Shown piece after piece: positions 41,829-49,028 of a stretch of DNA of 64,000 nt. Source of the stretch: Microbacterium foliorum. GTDB taxonomy: Bacteria; Actinomycetota; Actinomycetes; Actinomycetales; Microbacteriaceae. The notes beneath the pieces are model-generated. The model was not told the DNA's origin. It saw only the letters and a program-made list of their open reading frames with translations, and ran no database searches. The position numbers and the translations under genes were made by a program. Location: contig NZ_CP031425.1 of NCBI RefSeq assembly GCF_003367705.1, positions 682,001-746,000 of the forward strand. The letters run 5' to 3'. Positions within the stretch are counted from its first letter, which is position 1. Each line of letters starts with the position of its first letter.

Positions 41829-42224
41829 TCAGGCGGCGGACATCACCGCGAGGACGTTGCCGGCCGGGTCGCGGAACCAGGCGATGTCGGGCCCGCGCCC
41901 CGGTCCGCCCCGCATGATGCCCTTCGGGTCCGTGTCGAACTCGGAATCGTCGTAGATCTTCGTCTCCACGCCGCGCCCGTTGAGGTCATCGACGGCGGCG
42001 TCGATGTCGTCGACGGGGAAGTTCAGGATCGTGAAGCTCGCCGGAGTGTGGTGGGGCTTCGCATAGACGAGGATCGAGCCGCCGTCGTCGAGCCGGATGT
42101 CGAGGAACCCCATCTCGTTGGTCTCGACCCGAAGTCCGAGGACGTCGCCGTAGAACGAGCGGGCGGCATCGATGTCGTCGACGCTGAACCCGCTGAATGC
42201 ATGTGTGGTCTGGAACGCGCTCAT
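41829..42224 (-). CDS. VOC family (glyoxalase/bleomycin-resistance fold) protein
   Basis: A 131-residue single VOC domain built from two beta-alpha-beta-beta-beta modules: FSGFSVDDIDAARSFYGDVL with GLRVETNEMGFLDIRLDDGG, then FTILNFPVDDIDAAVDDLNG with IAWFRDPAGNVLAVM ending in the conserved DPAGN. Function in this family cannot be told from sequence. ATG 42224 is used; the frame extends upstream without a plausible start. It converges with the epimerase-like gene and is divergent from the isomerase operon. Confidence 0.85.
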   Translation of the reverse strand: MSAFQTTHAFSGFSVDDIDAARSFYGDVLGLRVETNEMGFLDIRLDDGGSILVYAKPHHTPASFTILNFPVDDIDAAVDDLNGRGVETKIYDDSEFDTDPKGIMRGGPGRGPDIAWFRDPAGNVLAVMSAA

Positions 42225-42303
42225 GCGTTCAGCATGCTCCGCGGCACCGCGTGTGTCCAGGGGCGAGGGCGTGCGGTCGACCGCTGCCGACACGAAAAAC
42301 TCA

Positions 42304-42333
42304 TTACTTCCGGGTGGAGGTTTCTGGTAGTCT
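42304..42333 (+). promoter_or_regulatory. promoter with TetR-type operator before the isomerase-Gfo/Idh operon
   Basis: TACTTCCGGGTGGAGGTT (42305-42322) matches the perfect palindrome of the TetR gene (45068-45085) at 13 of 18 positions and keeps the TCC/GGAGGT arms. TAGTCT (42328-42333) preceded by TG is an extended -10, and TTACTT (42304-42309) an 18-base-spaced -35, so the site lies between them. Confidence 0.6.
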
Positions 42334-42381
42334 TGCGGCGGGCGATTCCTCCGTCCACTCGCACAATCAAGGAAGGTCAAC

Positions 42382-43206
42382 GTGGCCCTGCCAGAAGCAT
42401 CTGTTCAGCTGTACACACTCGCCGCGGAGTTCTCTGCCGACATGGGCGGCTCGCTCGACAAGCTCGCCGCCATCGGACTGCGCAACGTCGAGGCGTTCGA
42501 CTTCGTGCGCCGACCCGACGAGATCCGCGCGGCGCTCGACGCCTCGGGCCTCGTCTCGCCGACCGGCCACGCCCCGCTGCTCTCCGATGAGCTCTGGACG
42601 CCCGACGGATCGATCCCCAGCCCCGCCCCCGAGGTGGTCTTCGAGGCCGCGGCCAAGGTCGGCATCAAGACCGTGATCGACCCGTTCGTGGTTCCCGAGC
42701 GATGGTTCGCCCTCGAGGGCGTCACCGACATCGCCGACCGCCTGAACGCGCTGGTCGAGACGGCCGCGACCTTCGGCCTCGAGGTCGGATACCACAACCA
42801 CGCCCAGGAGTTCGTCGAGGACTTCGACGGGCAGACGGCGTACGAGCGCTTCGTCGCGCTGACCGACGAGCGCGTCGTGCTCGAACTCGACCTGTACTGG
42901 GCGCTCGTGGGCGGCCAGGACGTGACCGCTCTGGTCTCCCGCCTCGGTGACCGTCTGGTCGCCGCGCACGTCAAGGACGGCATCGCTCCCGAGAAGAACC
43001 CGTTCGCCCCCGGGGCGGAGGAGTTCGGCTCGGCGAGCCTCGACCAGCGCCACGCGGGCACGGGCGATGTGCCCCTCGCGGACTCGCTGCGCGCGGCATC
43101 CGACCTGAAGTACGCCATCATCGAGTACGACAACGCGCCGGGTGACGTCTTCGCCGACATCGCCGCGAGCTACTCGTTCCTCATCGAGGGCGGGTTCGCA
43201 CGATGA
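42382..43206 (+). CDS. sugar phosphate isomerase/epimerase (xylose isomerase-like TIM barrel)
   Basis: A 274-residue AP-endonuclease-2-type TIM barrel. SVQLYTLAAEF at the start, NVEAFDF, PTGHAPLL, VGYHNHAQEF (His-Asn-His metal site), VVLELDLYWALVGG (Asp), VAAHVKDG (His) and YAIIEYDNAP (Glu) are the expected divalent-metal ligands. Start is GTG with AAGGAAGG five bases upstream. Coupled by ATGA overlap to a Gfo/Idh gene, the usual partner for keto-sugar or inositol conversion: the dehydrogenase makes a keto sugar, the barrel enzyme epimerises or dehydrates it. Substrate unknown. Confidence 0.87.
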   Translation: MALPEASVQLYTLAAEFSADMGGSLDKLAAIGLRNVEAFDFVRRPDEIRAALDASGLVSPTGHAPLLSDELWTPDGSIPSPAPEVVFEAAAKVGIKTVIDPFVVPERWFALEGVTDIADRLNALVETAATFGLEVGYHNHAQEFVEDFDGQTAYERFVALTDERVVLELDLYWALVGGQDVTALVSRLGDRLVAAHVKDGIAPEKNPFAPGAEEFGSASLDQRHAGTGDVPLADSLRAASDLKYAIIEYDNAPGDVFADIAASYSFLIEGGFAR

Positions 43207-44327
43207 GCGCGGTCGGCATCGGAATCATCGGCCTCGGCGTCATCAGCGACACGTACCTCGAGAACCTGTCGTCGTTCCCCGACGTCGAGGTGCTCGTCGT
43301 CGGCGACCTGCTGGTCGACCGCGCCGAGGCGCAGGCCGCGAAGTACGGGGTGCCGTCGTTCGGCACGGCCGACGACGTGCTCGCCCACCCCGGCGTCGAT
43401 CTGGTCATCAACCTGACGATCCCCGCCGTGCACATCGAGGTCTCCCGCGCCGCGATCGCCGCAGGCAAGCACGTCTGGACGGAGAAGCCCCTCGGGCTCG
43501 ACCGCGACGGCGCTGCCGACCTGCTCCGCGAGGCCGACGCCGCAGGCCTGCGGATCGGCTCCGCCCCCGACACGCTGCTCGGCCCGGGCTTCCAGGCCGC
43601 TCGTCGTGCGATCGAGAGCGGAGTCATCGGCCGCCCGCTGTTCGCCCAGACCACGTTCCAGACCCAGGGGCCCGATCTGTGGCACCCGAGTCCTGCCTTC
43701 CTCTTCGCGGAGGGTGCGGGGCCGCTGCTCGACATGGGGCCGTACTACTTCTCGGCCCTGGTGAGCCTTCTCGGACCGGTCGACCACGTCGCCGCGGTCG
43801 GCACGAAGGCGCGCGAGGAGCGCGAGATCCACACCGGACCCCACGCCGGGACCATGTTCCCGGTCGAGGTGCCGTCGACGATCCAGATCGTCACCGCCTT
43901 CGAGGGCGGTGCCCAGGCGCAGAGCCTGCTGAGCTTCGACTCCGCGCTCGAGCGCCACGGCATCGTCGAGATCCACGGCACCGAGGGCACGATCGTGATC
44001 CCCGATCCGAACCAGTTCGCCGGTCGCATCGCCTACGTCAAGCCGCTCGGTGTGATCCGTGACGGCATGTCGTTCGAGCAGGAGTGGATCGAGATCGAGC
44101 ACGACGACGTCGTGGTCGGCCGCGGCATCGGCGCGCTCGACATGGTGCGCGCGATCGCCGAGGGGCGTCCGCACGTCGCCTCCGGTGAGCTCGGCTTCCA
44201 CGTGCTCGACATTCTGCTCTCGGCGCAGGAGTCGGCGGCAACAGGCCAGACGATCGTGGTCGAGAGCACGGTCGCACCGGTTCCGTTGCTCCCCGAGGGC
44301 TTCGACCCGTTCGCGGCGACGCTCTAG
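43203..44327 (+). CDS. Gfo/Idh/MocA family oxidoreductase
   Basis: A 374-residue NAD(P)-dependent dehydrogenase-type protein. IGIIGLGVISDTYLENL carries the GxGxxS-type loop, VVGDLLVDRA the acidic residue, LTIPAVHIEV and WTEKPLGLDRDG the conserved Lys-Pro, and DMGPYYFSALVSLLGPV the C-terminal-domain helix. The four-base overlap with the isomerase gene and the strong hairpin after the stop make this a two-gene operon, probably repressed by the convergent TetR. Confidence 0.92.
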   Translation: MSAVGIGIIGLGVISDTYLENLSSFPDVEVLVVGDLLVDRAEAQAAKYGVPSFGTADDVLAHPGVDLVINLTIPAVHIEVSRAAIAAGKHVWTEKPLGLDRDGAADLLREADAAGLRIGSAPDTLLGPGFQAARRAIESGVIGRPLFAQTTFQTQGPDLWHPSPAFLFAEGAGPLLDMGPYYFSALVSLLGPVDHVAAVGTKAREEREIHTGPHAGTMFPVEVPSTIQIVTAFEGGAQAQSLLSFDSALERHGIVEIHGTEGTIVIPDPNQFAGRIAYVKPLGVIRDGMSFEQEWIEIEHDDVVVGRGIGALDMVRAIAEGRPHVASGELGFHVLDILLSAQESAATGQTIVVESTVAPVPLLPEGFDPFAATL

Positions 44328-44346
44328 TCGGCTCGTCCTCTGCACC

Positions 44347-44387
44347 GACCGCGCCCCCGTCGACACTGCGTCGACGGGGGCGCGGTC
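44347..44387. terminator. 18-bp perfect hairpin terminator, bidirectional
   Basis: GACCGCGCCCCCGTCGAC (44347-44364) pairs without mismatch with GTCGACGGGGGCGCGGTC (44370-44387) around the loop ACTGC. It separates the convergent Gfo/Idh and TetR genes. Confidence 0.9.
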
Positions 44388-44421
44388 TGTCTGGCCCGTC
44401 CGGTCGCAGGATCGAGCTGGC

Positions 44422-45039
44422 CTATCGGCGGTGGTCGCCGGCGAGCAGGTTGTCGAGCATCTCGAGGGCGGCCTCGTGGTCGACCGACGGATCGAGCAGC
44501 CACTGCGTCTGCAGCCCGTCGGAGGCCGCGATCACCAGGGCGGCGACGAGCGAGGGCTCGAGGTCGTCGCGCAGCTGTCCGGTGGACTGCAGCAGACGCA
44601 CCCGGTCGGTGAGCTCGATGCGGAGTCGACCGAATCGCTGGGTCGCGAACTCGTGGGCGGGGGACCCCTCCTCCTCGAGCGCGGTGGCGACGAGCGTGGA
44701 GTACAGCTGGATCAGGCCGGGGATGCTGCGGTTCTCTTCGGCGGAGACACGCATCATCAGCGCAGGGCTCACATCCGCCGGCGTCTCGGGATGCTCGGAG
44801 TCGGAGCGGCGCTCGTGCTCGCGGTAGACGGCCACGAGCAGGTCTTCGAGAGAGCCGAAGTAGTGCGTGAGGGCGGCGTGCGTCACGCCGACCTCCTGAG
44901 CGATCGCGCGCAGACTGGTCTTCTTCGCCCCGCGTCGCGCGAACACCTCGATCGACTTGTCGAGGATCTCCTGGCGCCGCGCGATGCCCTTCGCGTAACT
45001 TCCGCGCGGTCCCGACGATCGGGGGGTCGGATCGGTCAT
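44422..45039 (-). CDS. TetR/AcrR family transcriptional regulator
   Basis: A 205-residue TetR-type repressor, paralogous to the one at 3922-4503. Helix-turn-helix residues about 22-70: RQEILDKSIEVFARRGAKKT, then LRAIAQEVGVTHAALTHYFG. The ligand domain ends SDGLQTQWLLDPSVDHEAAL. A minus-strand -10 TATCAT (45046-45051) is six bases from the ATG, and the perfect palindrome at 45068-45085 covers the -35 position, so autorepression is likely. A related half-degenerate site in the promoter at 42305 points to control of the isomerase-Gfo/Idh operon. Confidence 0.94.
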   Translation of the reverse strand: MTDPTPRSSGPRGSYAKGIARRQEILDKSIEVFARRGAKKTSLRAIAQEVGVTHAALTHYFGSLEDLLVAVYREHERRSDSEHPETPADVSPALMMRVSAEENRSIPGLIQLYSTLVATALEEEGSPAHEFATQRFGRLRIELTDRVRLLQSTGQLRDDLEPSLVAALVIAASDGLQTQWLLDPSVDHEAALEMLDNLLAGDHRR

Positions 45040-45067
45040 CCTCCGATGATAGCGAGAGCGCGACGAA

Positions 45068-45085
45068 AACCTCCGATCGGAGGTT
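45068..45085. promoter_or_regulatory. perfect 18-bp palindrome, TetR operator
   Basis: AACCTCCGATCGGAGGTT is fully self-complementary. It is 28 bases upstream of the TetR ATG and 19 bases from the stop of the 2-hydroxyacid dehydrogenase gene, overlapping the TetR promoter. Confidence 0.8.
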
Positions 45086-45104
45086 ATTCTGTGGCCGGCA
45101 CAGC

Positions 45105-46040
45105 TCAGGGGTGCACCTGATTGACCAGTTCGTCACCCGCCCGCAGTCGGGCGATGTTCTCATCGACCAGGTCAGCGGCGCCGACCGGGCGGTTGCCGGC
45201 GACGTGCGGGGTGAGCAGCAGATTCGGTGTGTCCCACAGCGGATCGGATGCCGGCAGCGGCTCGGCCTTCGCGACGTCGATCGCCGCCGCCCGCAGCTGC
45301 CCCGACTCGAGGGCGTCGATGAGGGCGGTCTCGTCGACCGTCGCCCCGCGGCCCACGTTCACGAACACGGCGCCGCGCTTCAGCGCCCCGAAGACCTCGG
45401 CATCGAACAGGTCGGCGGTGGCGTCGGTGGCGGGCAGGATCGACACCAGGACGTCGGTCTGGGCGAGCAGCGCCGGTGCGTCGGCATCCGCGTGCACCTC
45501 GAAGCCCGCACGGTGTCCGGCCGTGCGGGCGATGCCCTCGACCTGGGCTCCGAGAGCTGCGAGCAGCGGGGCGAGGGTCGAGGCGATCGAGCCGAAGCCC
45601 CAGATCGTGACGTGGGCGCCGTCGAGGGTGTGGTGGGCTCGCGTCGCTGACGCGGCCTGCTCCTGGTTGAACGCGTCGTCCCAGCGGTGCTCGCGCTGCG
45701 CGTCGCGAAGGCGGTCGATCCGACGCACGGCGCTCAGGATCAGTGCGAGGGCGTGCTCGGCGACCGGGCCGTCGTGCAGCGAGCGCCCCGAGCAGATGCG
45801 CACCTCGGAGCCGAACCCGGCGTTCAGCACCGCATCGGCGCCGGAGGCCAGCGCCTGCACGAGACGCAGCCGCGGCAGGGATCCGGCCGCGTTCTGCAGC
45901 CAGGAGGCGGAGTTGCCCCAGACGACGAGCATCTCGGCATCGCGATGCTCGTCGGGGATGTCGGCGGAGGTGTCGTAGACGACGGCATCGACATCGGCCG
46001 TCAGCGGCAGTTCGATGGTGTTCGGGATCAGGACCTTCAT
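45105..46040 (-). CDS. D-isomer 2-hydroxyacid dehydrogenase family protein
   Basis: A 311-residue NAD(H)-dependent dehydrogenase. The NAD loop is IWGFGSIASTLAPLLAALGA near 160-180, catalytic Arg in VNVGRGATVDE, Glu in KAEPLPASDPLW and His in LTPHVAGNRPV. Most similar in layout to phosphoglycerate/glyoxylate/hydroxypyruvate reductase-type enzymes. ATG 46040 has GGAGG five bases before it. It lies 20 bases downstream of the LacI gene on the same strand, so they are probably co-transcribed and the enzyme may reduce or oxidise an intermediate of the divergent Gfo/Idh pathway. Confidence 0.9.
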   Translation of the reverse strand: MKVLIPNTIELPLTADVDAVVYDTSADIPDEHRDAEMLVVWGNSASWLQNAAGSLPRLRLVQALASGADAVLNAGFGSEVRICSGRSLHDGPVAEHALALILSAVRRIDRLRDAQREHRWDDAFNQEQAASATRAHHTLDGAHVTIWGFGSIASTLAPLLAALGAQVEGIARTAGHRAGFEVHADADAPALLAQTDVLVSILPATDATADLFDAEVFGALKRGAVFVNVGRGATVDETALIDALESGQLRAAAIDVAKAEPLPASDPLWDTPNLLLTPHVAGNRPVGAADLVDENIARLRAGDELVNQVHP

Positions 46041-46060
46041 GGGTGCCTCCGTGTTCGCGA

Positions 46061-47044
46061 TCAGGACTGGGGGGATTCGGTCGACTCGCGCCAGACGACG
46101 GCGAGCAGGCGCTCGGGTTTCTGCGGCGGATCCTCCCCGCGCACCGCCGCGATGAGACGGTGCATCGAGTAGGCGCCGAGACGCTCGCGATCCTGCGAGA
46201 CGCTCGTCAACGACGGTACGAGGAACTCGCTCTGCAGGTGGTCGTCCCACCCCGTCACGGCCATCTCGTCGGGCAGACGCCAGCCGCGACGGACGGCTGC
46301 GCGGATGGCTCCGGTGGCGAGGAGGTCGTTCGCGGCGATCACGGCGAGCGGCGGCGCGTCGTCGGGCAGTGCGGCGATCGCCGCCGCGCCGGCCGCCGCG
46401 CTCCAGTCGTTCGCGACGATGCCCAGCGAGTGCAGGCCCAGGCGGGTGATCGTCTCGACGTACGCCTCGCGTCGCGCACGTGCGGAGGGGAACTCCTCGG
46501 CGCCGGCGAGGTGCAGGAAGCGTCGATGGCCCTGCGCTGCCAGGTGCGTGATCATCTCGGTGATGGGACGCGCGTCGGTGAACTCCCCGGTCATGTGCAT
46601 TGCCTCGTCGAACTCGCCCACAGGCAGCACGACAGGCCCGCCCTCGGTGTCGACGGCGGGCAGGGGAGTGAACGAGAGGATCCCCTCGTACTGGCCCGAG
46701 TCCACCACGTCGCTGAGCCGCCCGCCTCGATCCGGCTCCTCGTCGGGCAGGTTGATGACCTCGACCACATACCCGGCATCACGGGCCGCCGAGATGGCCC
46801 CCGAGAGGAGCGTCAGCGGGTTCATCGTCGCGATCGGCACCACCACGGCGAGGCGGCCGGTGCGCTGCGTGCGCATCGACCGTGCGGCGAGATTCGGCCG
46901 GTAGTGCAGCTCGGCGGCGGCGCGCAGCACCCGGTCGCGCGTCGCCACGGAGATGCCCGAACGGCCGGTGAGGACGAATGACACGGTCGACTGCGAGACC
47001 CCGGCGAGATGCGCGACGTCGTGGCTGGTCGGTCGCCGTTCCAT
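46061..47044 (-). CDS. LacI family transcriptional regulator
   Basis: A 327-residue LacI/GalR repressor. Headpiece SHDVAHLAGVSQSTVSFVLT, hinge-region AARSMRTQRTGRLAVVVPIA and sensor domain with AGAEEFPSARARREAYVETI and VTGWDDHLQSEFLVPSLTSV. ATG 47044 has GGAAGG eight bases upstream. Divergent from the Gfo/Idh-cupin-Gfo/Idh operon with an extended inverted repeat between them. It likely controls that operon and itself; the inducer is unknown. Confidence 0.93.
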   Translation of the reverse strand: MERRPTSHDVAHLAGVSQSTVSFVLTGRSGISVATRDRVLRAAAELHYRPNLAARSMRTQRTGRLAVVVPIATMNPLTLLSGAISAARDAGYVVEVINLPDEEPDRGGRLSDVVDSGQYEGILSFTPLPAVDTEGGPVVLPVGEFDEAMHMTGEFTDARPITEMITHLAAQGHRRFLHLAGAEEFPSARARREAYVETITRLGLHSLGIVANDWSAAAGAAAIAALPDDAPPLAVIAANDLLATGAIRAAVRRGWRLPDEMAVTGWDDHLQSEFLVPSLTSVSQDRERLGAYSMHRLIAAVRGEDPPQKPERLLAVVWRESTESPQS

Positions 47045-47062
47045 GCATCCATCCTTCCGGGG

Positions 47063-47091
47063 TTGACGGGTCAGGGGCCTCCCTCGATAGT
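47063..47091 (+). promoter_or_regulatory. promoter of the Gfo/Idh-cupin-Gfo/Idh operon
   Basis: TTGACG (47063-47068) and GATAGT (47086-47091) are separated by 17 bases. The operator begins four bases after the -10. An opposing promoter for the LacI gene (TTACTA, then TAGATA 18 bases later on the minus strand) overlaps the same repeat. Confidence 0.65.
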
Positions 47092-47094
47092 ATC

Positions 47095-47119
47095 TACTAC
47101 GTCTTAGTAATACGTAGTA
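47095..47119. promoter_or_regulatory. operator of the divergent LacI regulator
   Basis: Perfect arms TACTACGT (47095-47102) and ACGTAGTA (47112-47119) flank nine bases. The site differs from the GAAACGTTTC-type sites used in the rhamnose region, so this LacI protein probably has its own specificity. Confidence 0.7.
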
Positions 47120-47142
47120 ACAGCTCAACGAGGAGTCGTGTC

Positions 47143-48273
47143 ATGCTCAGGATCGGCATCATCGGAACCGGCGGCATCGCCGACGCCCACATCGAGGGGT
47201 ACCGCGCGTTCCCCGAGACCTGCGAGATCGTGGCGCTGGCCGACGTCGTGCCGGGCAAGGCTCACGACAAGGCCCTGGCATTCGGCCTCACCGAGGTCGC
47301 GGCGTTCGACGACCCGCGCGCGATGCTCGCGGAGGCGCGGCTCGACATCGTGAGCATCGCGACCCCGCCCTCGACCCATGCCGCCCTCGCGGTCGCCGCC
47401 CTCGACGCGGGCATCCACGTGCTCGTCGAGAAGCCCATGGCACCCTCGCTCGAGGAGTGCGATGCGATGCTCGCCGCGCAGCGGCGCTCGGGCAGGATGC
47501 TCTCCGTCGTCGCGCAGAACCGCTTCCGTGACGACCTCGCGACCCTCAAAGACGTCGTCGACTCGGGGATGCTCGGCTCGATCTCCCACATCCGCGTCGA
47601 CTCGGCCTGGTGGCGGGGGCTGCCCTACTACGACCTCTGGTGGCGCGGCACGTGGGAGAAGGAGGGCGGCGGTTGCACGCTCAACCACGCCATCCACCAC
47701 ATCGACCTGCTGCTGTGGCTGCTGGGCAGCCCCACCGAGATCACCGCGATGCTCGCCAACGCACAGCATGAGAACGCCGAGGTCGAGGATCTGTCGGTCG
47801 CGCTCTTCCGCTACGACCGCGGGCTCGCGCAGCTGACCAGCTCGGTCGTGCATCACGGGCAGGAGCAGGCGATCGTGATCCAGGGCGCGCACGCGCGAGT
47901 CTCCCAGCCCTTCTCGGTCGTCGCGGAGCGATCCCGCCCCGACGGCTTCCCCGAACCCGGCGGTGATCCCGATGTGGTGTCCCGCATCGACGCCCTCGTC
48001 GCAGCACGCACCCCACTCGCCCACCTCGGTCACGAAGGGCAGATCGGCGATCTGCTCGCCGCCGTCCGCGAGGGACGCGCGCCGGTCTCCACGGGCCAGG
48101 ACGGCCGCAATGCGGTCGAGGTCGTGACGGCGATCTACAAGGCGGGTTTCGAGCGTGAGTTCGTGGCGCTGCCGATCGCGGCATCCGACCCGTACTACCG
48201 GGCGGGCCGGCTCGTCGCGAACGCGCCGCACTTCTTCGAGAAGAAGGCCTCGCTCATCGAGGCGGCATCATGA
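47143..48273 (+). CDS. Gfo/Idh/MocA family oxidoreductase
   Basis: A 376-residue NAD(P)-dependent dehydrogenase-type protein. RIGIIGTGGIADAHIEGY starts the Rossmann domain, LADVVPGKA follows strand two, IATPPSTHA and VLVEKPMAPSLEE are conserved. GGGCTLNHAIHHIDLLLWLL marks the C-terminal domain. It resembles the oxidoreductase at 29317 more than the others in the window (both have a W-rich segment DLWWRGTWEKEGGG / WRGRWETEGGG before the helix). AACGAGGAG precedes the ATG; the longer upstream frame crosses the operator. The stop overlaps the cupin gene. Confidence 0.92.
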   Translation: MLRIGIIGTGGIADAHIEGYRAFPETCEIVALADVVPGKAHDKALAFGLTEVAAFDDPRAMLAEARLDIVSIATPPSTHAALAVAALDAGIHVLVEKPMAPSLEECDAMLAAQRRSGRMLSVVAQNRFRDDLATLKDVVDSGMLGSISHIRVDSAWWRGLPYYDLWWRGTWEKEGGGCTLNHAIHHIDLLLWLLGSPTEITAMLANAQHENAEVEDLSVALFRYDRGLAQLTSSVVHHGQEQAIVIQGAHARVSQPFSVVAERSRPDGFPEPGGDPDVVSRIDALVAARTPLAHLGHEGQIGDLLAAVREGRAPVSTGQDGRNAVEVVTAIYKAGFEREFVALPIAASDPYYRAGRLVANAPHFFEKKASLIEAAS

Positions 48274-49028
48274 CCGCCTCCTCGTTCCCCGGCGGCACGT
48301 CGCTGTCGCATCTGGACGTCTATGCGGATGCGGCCCCCGACGGCATCTGCGGCGGGAGCCCCCACATGCACCTCGTCTCGACCGAGGCCTACGTCGTGAT
48401 CTCGGGGCACGGCGCGCTGCAGACGATCGATGCGGGCGGCTTTCGAGAGACCGCCCTGTCGGCCGGATCGGTCGTCTGGTTCACCCCGGGAACCATCCAC
48501 CGCGCCGTGAACCGCGGCGACCTCCGGGTCGTGGTGCTGATGAGCAACGCAGGGCTGCCCGAGGCCGGGGACGCCGTGATGACCTTCCCCGCAGAGATCG
48601 TGGCGGACCCGGATGCCTATGCGGCGGCGGCGTCGCTCGGAGACGAGAGCGGCAGGGCCGGGCGTGCAGCCGTACGTCGCGACCTGGCCGTGACCGGATT
48701 CGAGACCCTGCGGGATGCGGTCGTCGCCGGCGACCGGGGCCCGCTCGACGCCTTCCATGCCGCCGCGGGGGCTCTCTCGCGTGATCGGGCCCAGGCCTGG
48801 GGCGACCTCGTGCGCGAGCGTCCGCTGGCGCAGGCCGCGCAGTCGCTCGCGCTCGCCGCAGCCGTCGCGTCGGGGTCGGCGGCCCACCTCGCCGATGCCC
48901 GCGTGCACCAGGCCGTACCCTCGGTGGGGGACCGCGGGTACGGCATGTGCGGCCGCCTGCGCACCTATGACGTGACCGACGGCGACCTGACCGACGGCGC
49001 CACGACCGACGAGGAGAACGACCGATGA
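48270..49028 (+). CDS. cupin-domain protein
   Basis: A 252-residue protein with a single N-terminal cupin barrel: GGSPHMHLVSTEAYVVISG holds the first metal-binding motif (His-x-His and Glu), WFTPGTIHRAVNRGDLRVVV the second His. Residues about 110-240 are a helical, Ala-rich extension of unknown function. Coupled on both sides by four-base overlaps between two Gfo/Idh genes, so it is likely an isomerase, epimerase or sensor for the same sugar. No specific family assigned. Confidence 0.8.
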   Translation: MTASSFPGGTSLSHLDVYADAAPDGICGGSPHMHLVSTEAYVVISGHGALQTIDAGGFRETALSAGSVVWFTPGTIHRAVNRGDLRVVVLMSNAGLPEAGDAVMTFPAEIVADPDAYAAAASLGDESGRAGRAAVRRDLAVTGFETLRDAVVAGDRGPLDAFHAAAGALSRDRAQAWGDLVRERPLAQAAQSLALAAAVASGSAAHLADARVHQAVPSVGDRGYGMCGRLRTYDVTDGDLTDGATTDEENDR

